Below the pieces are notes generated by a model, which was not told where the DNA came from, ran no database searches, and saw only the letters and a program-made list of their open reading frames with translations. The position numbers and the translations under genes were made by a program. This document shows, one piece after another, positions 1 through 10,669 of a DNA stretch of 64,000 nucleotides. The DNA lies in assembly GCA_003282155.1 (NCBI GenBank), contig QBZY01000001.1, forward strand, positions 108,312-172,311, in the 5' to 3' direction. Within the stretch, counting starts at the first letter, position 1, and each line of letters opens with the position of its first letter. Source of the stretch: Pelagibacteraceae bacterium AG-337-I02. Lineage in GTDB: Bacteria > Pseudomonadota > Alphaproteobacteria > HIMB59 > GCA-002718135.

Positions 1-1038
1 ACTAAATAAAATAATTACACCTTGGACAGCAACAAACATGTACCTAGTGATATTTGGCATGTCAAATGTAACTTCTGATCCGCCTTGATATAAAATTCCA
101 AATAGAAATGCTGCTGGAAAAATTCCTATAGGGTGGTTTCTTCCCATTAAAGCAACAGCTATTCCAGTAAAACCATATCCAGCCGGAAATCCTGCAACGA
201 TTTTATGATGTACTCCTAATATTTCATTAACGCCTAATAGTCCTGCAAGACCTCCAGATATACACATTGCAATAATTATATTTTTATAAGGTGAAATTCC
301 TGCATAAATTGCAGCTTGTGTATTATGTCCAACAGCTCTCATTTCGTAGCCCCATCTTGTTTTCCAAACTAAAAACCATACAAAGACTGATGCAACAATT
401 GCTAAAAGAAAGGAAATATTTAACGGCGAATACCTAATCTTAATTCCAAGTAGGGCAGCAAAATCTTCGAAACTTGGAAACCATTGCTCTTTAGGTAAAG
501 CAACCGTATGAGGTCCCATTTGTGTTGTGTCCCTTATTACATCAACAAGAAGAAATACCATTAAAGATGCAGCTATAAAGTTAAACATAATTGTAGTTAT
601 AACTACATGACTGCCTCTCGTTGCTTGAAGGTATGCTGGGATAAAGGCCCAAGCTGCACCAAAAACTACAGCGCCTCCAACAGCTAGAAACCATACAATA
701 GGAACAGGTAAAAAACTAAAATTTATAGCAACTAAAAAAACACCTAGACCACCTATATATGCCTGACCCTCACCACCGATATTAAAAAGCCTACAATGAA
801 ATGCGACGGCAAATGCTAAACCAGTAAAAATAAAATTTGTTGTATAATAAAGTGTGTATGCGAAACCCTCGATATAACCAAAAGAGCCGTAGATAATTAA
901 CTTTACTGCTTCATAGGGATTTTCACCTGCAATAAATATAAATAAGCCTGAAACAAATAATGCTAAAGTTAAGTTAACAAGAGGAACGATAAGATTGGAT
1001 ACCCACCATGGAACTTTAGATTTATCTACTGTTGCCAT
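1..1038 (-). CDS. ABC transporter permease, BMP/nucleoside type (partial, runs off window start)
   Basis: Open frame on - strand starting MATVDKSKVPWWVSNLIVPLVNLTLALFVSGLFIFIAGENPYEAVK; hydrophobic; overlaps stop of the adjacent ATPase gene by 1 nt. Confidence 0.8.
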   Translation of the reverse strand, partial: MATVDKSKVPWWVSNLIVPLVNLTLALFVSGLFIFIAGENPYEAVKLIIYGSFGYIEGFAYTLYYTTNFIFTGLAFAVAFHCRLFNIGGEGQAYIGGLGVFLVAINFSFLPVPIVWFLAVGGAVVFGAAWAFIPAYLQATRGSHVVITTIMFNFIAASLMVFLLVDVIRDTTQMGPHTVALPKEQWFPSFEDFAALLGIKIRYSPLNISFLLAIVASVFVWFLVWKTRWGYEMRAVGHNTQAAIYAGISPYKNIIIAMCISGGLAGLLGVNEILGVHHKIVAGFPAGYGFTGIAVALMGRNHPIGIFPAAFLFGILYQGGSEVTFDMPNITRYMFVAVQGVIILFS

Positions 1039-2558
1039 TACACAACTCCTGCCATTAATAAACCTAACTCACGATCAGTAACATTTTTATTTTCTTTTTC
1101 ACCTACTATCTTTCCATCAAACATAACAGCAATTCTATCAGACAATGAAAGCACTTCATCCAATTCAACAGATACTAAAAGTATTGCAGCTCCTCTATCT
1201 CTCATATCTATAAGTCTTTGATGAATAAATTCAATGGCACCTATGTCTACACCTCTCGTTGGTTGACCAACCAATAATACTTTTGGTTTTTCATTAAGTT
1301 CTCTACTTAAAATTATTTTTTGTTGATTACCACCTGAGAAATTTGATGTTATTAAATTTGGTGATTGAGGTCTTACATCATACTCTTCCATAATTGTTTT
1401 AGAATGAGAAATTATATCTTTATTATTTAAGATTGATGATTTTGAAAAAGGCTGTTGATCATGATAACCAAATATAAGATTTTCATAAGCTTTAAAATCC
1501 GTAACTAGTCCCATTCTTTGTCTATCTTCAGGCACGTGCGCTAAACCCTTTTCTTTTAGCTCTCTTGGATTCAGGAAATTTTGACTATCTGATATTTTTT
1601 TTCCATCTAGATATATTTCGCCTGACTCAACTTTTCTAATTCCAGATAATGCTTCCAATAATTCTGTTTGACCATTTCCCGTAACACCTGCTAAACCTAA
1701 AATCTCTCCTGCACAAATTTCTAAATTTACGTTTTTAACCCTTGTTACATCTAGATCGTCTTTAACTGTAAGATCTTCAACTTTAAACACAACATCACCT
1801 GTTTTGACCTCTGATTTATCAAGCCTTAACAGCACGCTTCTGCCCACCATCATTTCAGCCAATTGTTCTTTGTTCGTATCTTTAGTTTTAATGTGACCAA
1901 CCATTTCCCCCTGGCGCATTACAGAAACCTGGCTTGTGAGGTCCATTATTTCTATTAATTTATGGGTAATTAAAACAATTGTTTTACCTTCCTCGTTAAG
2001 TGAACGTAATATTTTGAATAATTCATCGACTTCTTGAGGTGTTAAAACACCTGTGGGCTCATCAAGTATAAGAATTTCTGCACCTCTATATAACGACTTT
2101 AATATTTCAACTCTTTGACGGAATCCAACTGATAAATCAGAAATTATAGAATTAAGATCAATATTTAATTTGTATGTATCACAAAGATTTTTTAAATCTT
2201 TTTTTGCTTTTACAAAATTTTTTCCAAATACTAATTCACCCTCAAATCCTAAAATTATATTTTCTAAAACTGTAAAGTTTTCTACTAACATAAAATGTTG
2301 GTGCACCATACCAATGCCATTAACTATAGAGTCTTTTGGTGATCTGAGATTTATCTCTTTTCCATTAACTTTTATTGTTCCTGAATTTGCTTTATAAAGA
2401 CCAAACACGATGCTCATTAGCGTGGATTTTCCAGCACCGTTTTCCCCAATTATTCCATGGATTGTACCTTTATTAATTGTGAGGTTAATATTCTTATTGG
2501 CATGAACATGGCCGAAAGATTTATTTATATTTTTTAACTCAAGGATAGGTGAGACCAT
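1038..2558 (-). CDS. ABC transporter ATP-binding protein with two ABC domains (BMP/sugar-nucleoside family)
   Basis: Two Walker A/signature sets (GENGAGKS; GVTGNGQTE; SGGNQQK). Confidence 0.9.
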   Translation of the reverse strand: MVSPILELKNINKSFGHVHANKNINLTINKGTIHGIIGENGAGKSTLMSIVFGLYKANSGTIKVNGKEINLRSPKDSIVNGIGMVHQHFMLVENFTVLENIILGFEGELVFGKNFVKAKKDLKNLCDTYKLNIDLNSIISDLSVGFRQRVEILKSLYRGAEILILDEPTGVLTPQEVDELFKILRSLNEEGKTIVLITHKLIEIMDLTSQVSVMRQGEMVGHIKTKDTNKEQLAEMMVGRSVLLRLDKSEVKTGDVVFKVEDLTVKDDLDVTRVKNVNLEICAGEILGLAGVTGNGQTELLEALSGIRKVESGEIYLDGKKISDSQNFLNPRELKEKGLAHVPEDRQRMGLVTDFKAYENLIFGYHDQQPFSKSSILNNKDIISHSKTIMEEYDVRPQSPNLITSNFSGGNQQKIILSRELNEKPKVLLVGQPTRGVDIGAIEFIHQRLIDMRDRGAAILLVSVELDEVLSLSDRIAVMFDGKIVGEKENKNVTDRELGLLMAGVV

Positions 2559-2605
2559 AAAGTTATCTAATCTCTTGGTCTCACCAAATTTTTAAAATAG
2601 TTCTA

Positions 2606-3583
2606 TTACTCTTGCGACCAGTCAGCAACTTCCATTGATCCACTCATTATATCTGCTGCTGCTGCGGATACAGCTGCTTCCATCGCAGAAGTTACCATAC
2701 CGTCTTCAGTAGCATAACCAACCATACCTTCTGCTAAACCAAGAATATGAATTCCTGATTCGAAAGTACCTGCGTCAGTCTTTTGAGCTTGTTCAAAAAT
2801 CGTTAAGTCCAAACGCTTTAACATAGAAGTAAGCATGTTACCTGGGTGCATCCAGTTTTGGTTTGTATCAACACCGATGCCCATAATACCTGCATCAGCT
2901 GCTGCTTGTAGAACGCCAATACCTGTTCCACCTGCTGCTTGATAAACAACATCTGCGCCACCATCAATTTGTGCTTTTGTTAACTCAGCACCTTTTGTAG
3001 GATTATTCCAAGCTTCTGGTGTTGATCCAGTCATGTTAGCTAAAACATTTATATCAGGATTTACATAAAGTGCACCTTGCTCATAACCTCCCTGGAACTT
3101 TCTAATTAAAGGAATATCCATTCCCCCAACAAATCCAATTGTTCCACTTTCAGAAGCCATAGCTGCGATCATACCAACTAGGAAAGAACCTTCGTGTTCC
3201 TTATAACAAGCTTGATAAATATTGCTTGCCGGATCATCCACCCAGCATACATCAACTGCTACGAAGTTTGTATCAGGATAATCTGGGGCAACTGCTGCAA
3301 CTGCATCGGCTTGGGCAAAACCCATTGCTACGATTAATGATGCACCTCTATCTGCGATCTTACGCATACCTTGTTCAATTTGAGTGTTATTAGAAGCTTC
3401 AAATTCAACCATGTCCCATCCAAGTTCATTTTGAACTCTCAATGCGCTTTCATAAGCTAGTTCATTAAATGATTTATCGAACTTACCTCCAGAGTCATAT
3501 ACAACTCCGATTTTGTTTGCAAACGCACTTGAAGAGAAGACAAGAGCGAAAGAAACTGTAAAAATACTTAAAATTTTCTTCAT
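2606..3583 (-). CDS. BMP family (PnrA-like) substrate-binding protein
   Basis: Signal peptide then KIGVVYDSGGKFDKSFNELAYE, typical of Bmp family; operon with ABC ATPase/permease. Confidence 0.9.
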   Translation of the reverse strand: MKKILSIFTVSFALVFSSSAFANKIGVVYDSGGKFDKSFNELAYESALRVQNELGWDMVEFEASNNTQIEQGMRKIADRGASLIVAMGFAQADAVAAVAPDYPDTNFVAVDVCWVDDPASNIYQACYKEHEGSFLVGMIAAMASESGTIGFVGGMDIPLIRKFQGGYEQGALYVNPDINVLANMTGSTPEAWNNPTKGAELTKAQIDGGADVVYQAAGGTGIGVLQAAADAGIMGIGVDTNQNWMHPGNMLTSMLKRLDLTIFEQAQKTDAGTFESGIHILGLAEGMVGYATEDGMVTSAMEAAVSAAAADIMSGSMEVADWSQE

Positions 3584-3700
3584 ACTAAAAATCCCCCTTA
3601 AATATGAATTATAGATACCTCATTGATAACATTTTATTATAAAAAAAATGCATTAAAAAATGAGATTATGGATAAATAATAGGATTTTTTATGGATAACT

Positions 3701-4321
3701 TCAAGTGCCCATATACCTATCACCTGCGTCACCTAAGCCCGGTACAATGAACTTATTTTTATTCAACCTAGCATCAATATTACATGTAAATATATGAATG
3801 CCTTTTTGTTTTTTCTGGATATTTTTTATACCCTCAGGTGCAGCAAGTAAGGACACTAGAAATATATCTTTAATATTAACTCCTTTATTTTTAATAAGGT
3901 TGATAGCAGCAATTGATGAATTGCCTGTTGCTAACATTGGGTCTAGTATTAATACTTTTTTATTTTTAACTCTTGGAAGTTTAAAAAGGTATTCTACAGG
4001 TTCATAAGTTTGTTCATCACGGTATAAACCAATATGGCCTTTTTCAGCTTCAGGTAGGAACTTTGCAAAACCTTCAAGTAGTCCTAAACCCGCACGTAAA
4101 ATTGGCACTAAAATAATCGATTGACCCAAGACTGTACCACTCATTTTTATAAGAGGGGTTTCAATTGTTTGTTTTTTAAAAGGTACATATTGTAGGACTT
4201 CAGAAGCAATGAGGTAGCTTATTTCATTCATAGTTTGTCTAAAAACAGTATTTGATGTTTTTTTATTTCGTAAGACCGTTAACTTGTATTGAACAAACGA
4301 TGATTTAATTACTGTAATCAT
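3701..4321 (-). CDS. upp: Uracil phosphoribosyltransferase
   Basis: VPILRAGLGLLEG, LDPMLATGNS motifs. Confidence 0.93.
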   Translation of the reverse strand: MITVIKSSFVQYKLTVLRNKKTSNTVFRQTMNEISYLIASEVLQYVPFKKQTIETPLIKMSGTVLGQSIILVPILRAGLGLLEGFAKFLPEAEKGHIGLYRDEQTYEPVEYLFKLPRVKNKKVLILDPMLATGNSSIAAINLIKNKGVNIKDIFLVSLLAAPEGIKNIQKKQKGIHIFTCNIDARLNKNKFIVPGLGDAGDRYMGT

Positions 4322-4341
4322 ATAAGATTACATATATAGAA

Positions 4342-4842
4342 ATGCCACTAAGAGCAATGCGGTTATCAATTTATTTTTTAACATTAGTATTTTTATCTAG
4401 CTGTACAACAATTGAAGTTGGAAAAGAGGTTGTTAAGGTTGGTAAAGTTGTAAAAGATAAAGTTGAAAAAACTGTAACAAAAAAAGAGACAGAAATTATT
4501 GAAGATAAAACTATTGTTGAGGAGCAGCAGATTATTACTGAAGAAAAAGAAGAAGAAAAAACTATAGTTAAAGAACAACAAAAAATGGCAGAGATAAATT
4601 TTATAGGAAAACAGCTTGCTGAGATAAAACAAAGATTAGGACAGCCTAATTTATCACGTTCTGATGGATCAGTTCATATGATGCGATATGATAGTACTTC
4701 ATGTAGATTATTTATCTTCTTCCATTTAAACTCCAATATTAAAAGGGTAGAATATTTTGAATTTCGAGACTCTTTTGGAGAGCTTATAAACACAAAGCGA
4801 TCTATAGAAGAGTGTTATAAAGAATACGACTTTACTAGCTAA
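4342..4842 (+). CDS. Hypothetical lipoprotein with charged repeat-like linker
   Basis: Lipobox-like LVFLSSC; K/E-rich stretch; conserved-looking C-terminus. Confidence 0.5.
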   Translation: MPLRAMRLSIYFLTLVFLSSCTTIEVGKEVVKVGKVVKDKVEKTVTKKETEIIEDKTIVEEQQIITEEKEEEKTIVKEQQKMAEINFIGKQLAEIKQRLGQPNLSRSDGSVHMMRYDSTSCRLFIFFHLNSNIKRVEYFEFRDSFGELINTKRSIEECYKEYDFTS

Positions 4843-7800
4843 TTTCGACAAGTAGATCTTTTGTCTCCACATTATCACCAGAAGCAACATTGATTGATTT
4901 AATCGTTCCACTCTTATCAGCATTTATAGTGGTTTCCATTTTCATCGCTTCAATAACTAATAATTTATCACCTTTAATTACTTTACTACCTGATTGAACG
5001 AATATTTTTGCGACCTGACCTGGTAAAGGTGATCCTATGTGACCAAAGTTATTATCTTCGGCTTTTACTCTTTGTGTAATATTTTTTGAAAATTCTTTAT
5101 TCTCTATATCTATTGTTCTTGGCTGTCCGTTAATTTCAAAAAAAACAGAACACTTACCGTTACTGTTAACTTCACTTTTAGCTAGGTATCGTAAAATAAG
5201 ATTTTTTCCTTTATCAATTTCTATAGTGTATTCCTTATCTTGTTGAGGACCATAGAAAAACAATTCGGTTGAAAGAATTGATGTATCACTAAATTCCTTA
5301 AAGTGATCGACATAATCTTTAAAAACTTTTGGATACATCAAGTAGGATGCTAGATGTGCTTGATTAACCTTCATACCTATTTCATCTTCTAAATTTTTTG
5401 CTTCCTTATTTAAATCAACTGACTCTAAAACTTCTCCAGGTCTTTTTATTAATGGTTTTGTGTCTCCAAGAACTTTCTTTTGTAATTCTTTTGGGAAACC
5501 ACCGTGTGGTATACCAATTTCCCCTTTAAAAAATTCAATTACAGAAGCAGGAAAAGAAATTTCTTTTTTTGGATCTAATACATCTTCTTTAGATAAATCA
5601 TTAGCAATCATATAGAGTGCCATATCACCTACAATTTTAGAAGAAGGTGTCACCTTTACAATATCACCGAAAAGTTGGTTTACCTCTGCGTATTTATTGG
5701 CAACCATCCCCCACTTATCAGTTGTAATGCCCAAAGATCTTGCTTGCTCTTTTAAATTCGTAAACTGTCCACCTGGCATTTGATGGAGATACACGTCAGA
5801 ACTTCCCCCTTTGAAATCAGTTTCAAAAGCATGATAATTTTGACGTACTTGCTCCCAATATAAAGATAGTGTTCTTATTGCTTCGTCATCAAGTTGAGGA
5901 TCTTGATAGTTTTGTTTCATTATAGACACGATAGAGCCAAGTGCAGGTTGTGATGTTAACCCACTCATCGAGTCAATTGCAAGATCTACGATATCTACTT
6001 TTTCTTCTATTGCCGCAAGAACTGATGCTGATGAAGTGCCTGATGTATCGTGAGTATGAAAATGAATTGGAAGATCAGTTGTTTGTTTAATTTCGTTAAC
6101 TAATTTTTTTATAGCATTAGGTTTTGCTAATCCCGCCATATCTTTAATGGCGATAATATGTGCTCCTGCTTTTTCTAAGTCCTTAACAAGATCAATATAA
6201 TATTTTAGTGTATATTTTTTTTCATTTGGATCAGTTACATCATTTGTATAACAAATAGTTCCTTCACAAATTTTATTTTGATGGCGTACTTCATCAATTG
6301 CAACACGCATATTATCAATTAAGTTTAATGAATCAAAAACTCGGAATACATCAATTCCAGCTTCTGCTGACTGTTGAATGAAATGTTTAACAACGTTATC
6401 TGGATAATTTTTATATCCAACAGCATTAGATCCTCTAAAGAGCATTTGTTTAAGAAGGTTGGGGGCTCTTTTGTTTAATCTTGCTAATCTATCCCAAGGA
6501 TCCTCTTTTAAAAAACGCATAGAGGTATCAAAAGTTGCACCTCCCCAACATTCTAACGAGAATAAGTTACTTAGATTTTCACTATAATATTCAGCAATAT
6601 TAACAAGATCATCAGTTCTCATTCTTGTAGCAAGAAGCGATTGATGTGCATCACGCATCGTTGTATCAGTAATTAGGGTGTAGGGTGTTTCTTTTATTTT
6701 TTTTGCAAATTTTTCAGGACCTAAAGATTGTAGATCTTTTACATAATCATTTTTCTCACTTTTAATATTTGAAATAGGAATTTGAATTTCTATAGTCGAA
6801 TTACTATTAACTCTTCCAGATATATCATTGTGTCCGTTTACAATTATGTTTCCAAGATAAGATACGATTTTAGATGCTCGATCTTTTTGAGGATTATAAG
6901 CATAGAGCTCTTTTTTAGTATCAACAAAATTTGTATTGTAGTTTCCTTCAAGGAAATCTTTATTGTTGATAAGAGATTCTAGAAAGACTAAATTCGTTTT
7001 AACACCTCTAATTCTAAATTCTCGCAAAGCTCTATCCATTCTTTTAATACAGTCATCTTGATGCTTTGCCCAAGTTGTTACCTTAACAAGTAGAGAGTCA
7101 TAATAGGGTGTAATGATAGAACCAGATGATGCATTTGCTGCATCTAATCTAACACCAAAACCAGCTGCAGATCGATAAGTCATGATCTTCCCATAGTCTG
7201 GCATAAAATTATTAAGTGGATCTTCGGTAGTAACTCTACATTGAATTGCAAATCCATTTAGATTAATGTCTTCTTGTTTAGGAAGTGCAGGGTGATTGCC
7301 AATTTTCTCACCTTCTGCAATTTTAATCTGGGCTTTAACAATATCAATACCGGTTACTTCTTCTGTTACTGTGTGTTCAACTTGAATTCTTGGGTTAACT
7401 TCAATGAAATAAAATTTACCAGATTTTTTATCAAACAAAAATTCAACAGTTCCTGCTCCAAAATATTTAACTTTTTTTGCAATTTTAATTGCAGCATTAC
7501 AAATGTCTTTTCGAGTTTTTTGTTCAAGAAAATGTGCAGGTGCTCTTTCAATAATCTTTTGATGCCTTCTTTGGAGAGAACAATCTCTTTCAAAAAGATG
7601 TAGAATATTTCCATGTCTGTCACCCAAAATTTGAACTTCAATGTGCGCAGCATCTTCTAAAAATTTTTCTATAAATACTTCATCTTTTCCAAAAGCTTTA
7701 AGTGACTCACTTTGAGCAGTTGTAATTTGATCTATTAATAAGTTGCTTGATCTAACAACACGCATTCCTCGACCGCCACCACCCCAGCTAGCTTTGACAA

Positions 7801-8278
7801 TTACTGGGTAACCAATTTTCTCAACTTCTTTTTCAACATTTTTTAAATTTTCTTTTGTCACGAGAACAGACGGGACAATGCCCACTTTTGATTCTTCAGC
7901 AACTTTTTTAGCTTCGGTTTTATTGCCAAATCTTTTTAATATTTCTTTACTGGGTCCAATAAACGTTATGTTATTTTTTTCACACTGCTCTGCTAGTTCA
8001 GGACTCTCAGATAAGAAACCATAACCAGGATGAATTGCATCTACTTCAGCATCTTTTGCAATTTTAATAATAGAGTTTATGTCCAGATATGCTTGTATTG
8101 GACCTTTGCCCTCACCAACTAAATAACTTTCATCTGTTTTAAATCGATGAATAGCAAAACGATCTTCTTTAGAATAAATGGCAGCAGTTTTAATACCAGA
8201 TTCCTCAGCAGCTCTGAAAATTCGAATAGCAATTTCACTCCTGTTTGCTGCTAAAATTTTACTAATCTTTTTCATCAA
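4835..8278 (-). CDS. pyc: Pyruvate carboxylase
   Basis: Biotin carboxylase, carboxyltransferase (TMRDAHQSLLATRMRT) and biotinyl (EAMKMET) domains in one ORF. Confidence 0.96.
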   Translation of the reverse strand: MMKKISKILAANRSEIAIRIFRAAEESGIKTAAIYSKEDRFAIHRFKTDESYLVGEGKGPIQAYLDINSIIKIAKDAEVDAIHPGYGFLSESPELAEQCEKNNITFIGPSKEILKRFGNKTEAKKVAEESKVGIVPSVLVTKENLKNVEKEVEKIGYPVIVKASWGGGGRGMRVVRSSNLLIDQITTAQSESLKAFGKDEVFIEKFLEDAAHIEVQILGDRHGNILHLFERDCSLQRRHQKIIERAPAHFLEQKTRKDICNAAIKIAKKVKYFGAGTVEFLFDKKSGKFYFIEVNPRIQVEHTVTEEVTGIDIVKAQIKIAEGEKIGNHPALPKQEDINLNGFAIQCRVTTEDPLNNFMPDYGKIMTYRSAAGFGVRLDAANASSGSIITPYYDSLLVKVTTWAKHQDDCIKRMDRALREFRIRGVKTNLVFLESLINNKDFLEGNYNTNFVDTKKELYAYNPQKDRASKIVSYLGNIIVNGHNDISGRVNSNSTIEIQIPISNIKSEKNDYVKDLQSLGPEKFAKKIKETPYTLITDTTMRDAHQSLLATRMRTDDLVNIAEYYSENLSNLFSLECWGGATFDTSMRFLKEDPWDRLARLNKRAPNLLKQMLFRGSNAVGYKNYPDNVVKHFIQQSAEAGIDVFRVFDSLNLIDNMRVAIDEVRHQNKICEGTICYTNDVTDPNEKKYTLKYYIDLVKDLEKAGAHIIAIKDMAGLAKPNAIKKLVNEIKQTTDLPIHFHTHDTSGTSSASVLAAIEEKVDIVDLAIDSMSGLTSQPALGSIVSIMKQNYQDPQLDDEAIRTLSLYWEQVRQNYHAFETDFKGGSSDVYLHQMPGGQFTNLKEQARSLGITTDKWGMVANKYAEVNQLFGDIVKVTPSSKIVGDMALYMIANDLSKEDVLDPKKEISFPASVIEFFKGEIGIPHGGFPKELQKKVLGDTKPLIKRPGEVLESVDLNKEAKNLEDEIGMKVNQAHLASYLMYPKVFKDYVDHFKEFSDTSILSTELFFYGPQQDKEYTIEIDKGKNLILRYLAKSEVNSNGKCSVFFEINGQPRTIDIENKEFSKNITQRVKAEDNNFGHIGSPLPGQVAKIFVQSGSKVIKGDKLLVIEAMKMETTINADKSGTIKSINVASGDNVETKDLLVEIS

Positions 8279-8486
8279 GCCACCATTAAATCAAGATTAT
8301 TACTTAATATTTTTTCGAGGATGCATCTATATGTTCCTTACAAAATTAGCAAGAGATCAAAGGAATTTAGCCATTTTTTAGGATTTGGAAGCAGTTATAT
8401 ATTGATAATAAATGATTAATATAGATTACATTATCTGTGCACATATGTCCCTTTATCACAGAGGCTGTTTTGATTAATGTGAAAAT

Positions 8487-8933
8487 ATGAATTCAATGAA
8501 TGAAAATATAAGACCCTATCAAAGTTGTTCTAAATCAGTCTTCTTGATTTTAGGAATTATTTTTATAAGTTGGATTTCATTATTCTCTATTTTTTTGATT
8601 GTACAAGGTGCTTGGCCTGTGTCTATATTTCTTGGACTTGAATACTTAATTATTTTTTATTTAATCCGTTTATATTTCAAAGAGAAAAATATTAAGGATG
8701 AAATTAATATTGATCAAAAAGTGATATCTATAAAGAAATATAAAGGTGATAAACTGTTACATTCATCTAAATTCAGCACTTATTGGTCCAAAGTTTTTTT
8801 TACAAAATCTAAAAACACTTCCAAGTTATCAATAAGAGAATCAGATAAAGAAACTGAAGTTGCAACTTTCTTGCATGCTGATTTAAAAGAAAACTTATAT
8901 TTAAGGATTAAAAAACAATTAACATATTATTAA
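8487..8933 (+). CDS. DUF2244 domain membrane protein
   Basis: Two TM segments and C-terminal pattern resembling DUF2244. Confidence 0.55.
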   Translation: MNSMNENIRPYQSCSKSVFLILGIIFISWISLFSIFLIVQGAWPVSIFLGLEYLIIFYLIRLYFKEKNIKDEINIDQKVISIKKYKGDKLLHSSKFSTYWSKVFFTKSKNTSKLSIRESDKETEVATFLHADLKENLYLRIKKQLTYY

Positions 8934-8957
8934 TTTTTTATCTCAAAACATTTATAA

Positions 8958-9803
8958 TTATAAATAATTTAATTCTTTCATGACTTGCTTGCAGGAAGCT
9001 TCAATTTTTTTTATTTGAGCTAAACTTAATATATCTTTCCATTGTTCTGCTTTACCTGATCTGAAAAATTTATCTTTACCTTTATGAGTTTTCATTCCAA
9101 ATTTTTTTTCACTTTTTTGTAGTAAACTAAATTCTGAATTCTTAACACTCAACTGAACTCTGCTATTATCCTTTTTGTGATTTAAGATTTTTGATAGAAA
9201 ATCTATTGTATTATTAAACTGGCCAAGACAATCTTTTAATAAATCTTCATATTTTATTATTATACGTGGCATATAGGGCATTCCGTATTTCCATGATTTA
9301 TAATGATAGCTCCAAGATCCTAGAATTTCTATATATGGATAATTATCTATAGAGTTTAAGTTGTAAAATAATTTATCATCACAAAGATCTGATATAATTT
9401 TATCATAACTTTCATTTTTGTAATGTGCATAAGAAATGACAACATCTCTTGGATCTCTAACAATATAGATAGCCCCTAAAGTTAAATCCATATTGGTAAA
9501 GTCGTTTTTTTCTATTGATATTAAAGCATTGTGGTTTTTAAAAAAAACAACGTTTCCACCTTCAATATCAACTTCTTTTTGTAAGTCCAACCAATATTTA
9601 GAAATATTAAATGGGTTTTCTTTTAGAGATTTTTTATCTACAATTTTTTTTATTAGACTCAGTTGTGGAAATATTAAAATATTATTATCTGCTATTTGAA
9701 AATTAAATTCATTGCTCCTATTAAAGAAATAATTAGATATTAAAAATCTCATCCAAGTGTTTCCACTTTTTGGATATGATGAAATCCAAATAATTTTTTT
9801 CAT
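8958..9803 (-). CDS. Sulfotransferase domain protein
   Basis: WISSYPKSGNTWMRFL PAPS-binding loop; IVRDPRDVVISY; KFFRSGKAEQWKDIL. Confidence 0.85.
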   Translation of the reverse strand: MKKIIWISSYPKSGNTWMRFLISNYFFNRSNEFNFQIADNNILIFPQLSLIKKIVDKKSLKENPFNISKYWLDLQKEVDIEGGNVVFFKNHNALISIEKNDFTNMDLTLGAIYIVRDPRDVVISYAHYKNESYDKIISDLCDDKLFYNLNSIDNYPYIEILGSWSYHYKSWKYGMPYMPRIIIKYEDLLKDCLGQFNNTIDFLSKILNHKKDNSRVQLSVKNSEFSLLQKSEKKFGMKTHKGKDKFFRSGKAEQWKDILSLAQIKKIEASCKQVMKELNYL

Positions 9804-9824
9804 AAATTAGAATTTAATTATAAA

Positions 9825-10628
9825 TTAAAATAACAAATCATTCATAGAGAATAGACCGTTTTTCTTCTTATTTAAAAAAATGGCAGCCTCTATTGCTCCG
9901 GTCACAAATATAGATCTATTATTTGCTTTATGCACAAGGTCTATTCTATCATTGGTTCCTATAAAACTCACTGTATGTTCTCCTGCAATCTCACCACCTC
10001 TTGTAATAGAAAAACCTATTTCACCTTTTTTTCTAGATGAAAATTTTTTTGTACGATCTAAAACTTTTGATTTATTTAATTTAGTTTTTCTGCCCTCAGC
10101 AGCATACTCTCCTAAAGATAATGCTGTTCCTGAAGGTGCATCTTTTTTGTGTTTATGATGTGTTTCAGCGATTTCAATATCATAAACAGTATCTTTTAGG
10201 GCTGATGCTGTTTGTTTTACTAGGTTAAATAATAAGTTAACACCCAAGCTCATGTTAGATGACATGAGTATAGGTATTTTTTTGGAAAAGCTTTTTACTC
10301 TCCTTTTTTGTAAATCTGTCATTCCAGTTGTTCCAATAACAACTGCAGTTTTATTTGCAGAGGCAATTTTAAGATTATCTAACGTAGATTCAGGTGTTGT
10401 AAAATCAATTATAACATTTGCTTCTTTTATTAAATGAGCTGCATTAGCTGTAACTAATTTTGCAGAGTGTATACTCGAAACTTTGTTTAAGGGTTTGTTT
10501 ATATCTTTATGTTTTTTGTGTTCAAAACCACCGACAAATTCTAAATTTTTATTTTGTAAAATTTGTTTCGATATTTCCTGACCCATTCGGCCAAGACAAC
10601 CTGCAACTGCTATTTTAATTTTTGCCAT
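9825..10628 (-). CDS. dapB: 4-hydroxy-tetrahydrodipicolinate reductase
   Basis: VAGCLGRMGQEI, ETHHKHKKDAPSGTAL. Confidence 0.95.
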   Translation of the reverse strand: MAKIKIAVAGCLGRMGQEISKQILQNKNLEFVGGFEHKKHKDINKPLNKVSSIHSAKLVTANAAHLIKEANVIIDFTTPESTLDNLKIASANKTAVVIGTTGMTDLQKRRVKSFSKKIPILMSSNMSLGVNLLFNLVKQTASALKDTVYDIEIAETHHKHKKDAPSGTALSLGEYAAEGRKTKLNKSKVLDRTKKFSSRKKGEIGFSITRGGEIAGEHTVSFIGTNDRIDLVHKANNRSIFVTGAIEAAIFLNKKKNGLFSMNDLLF

Positions 10629-10669
10629 AAAAACTTCTTATACTTTGGTGATTGTAAGTTGAAAAGAAA

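Noticed and set aside
2170-2397. ORF on the opposite strand inside the ABC ATPase gene
   Set aside because: Low-complexity antisense frame overlapping a clearly conserved CDS; many similar antisense ORFs in the track (e.g. 4393-4632, 7274-7603, 14281-14616, 36683-36991, 48955-49227) were rejected for the same reason.
3667-3698. Two DnaA-box-like sequences (TTATCCATA on the minus strand, 23 bp apart) upstream of the BMP gene
   Set aside because: One mismatch each in an AT-rich genome, about 30 kb from the putative origin; could be chance. A genome-wide count would be needed.
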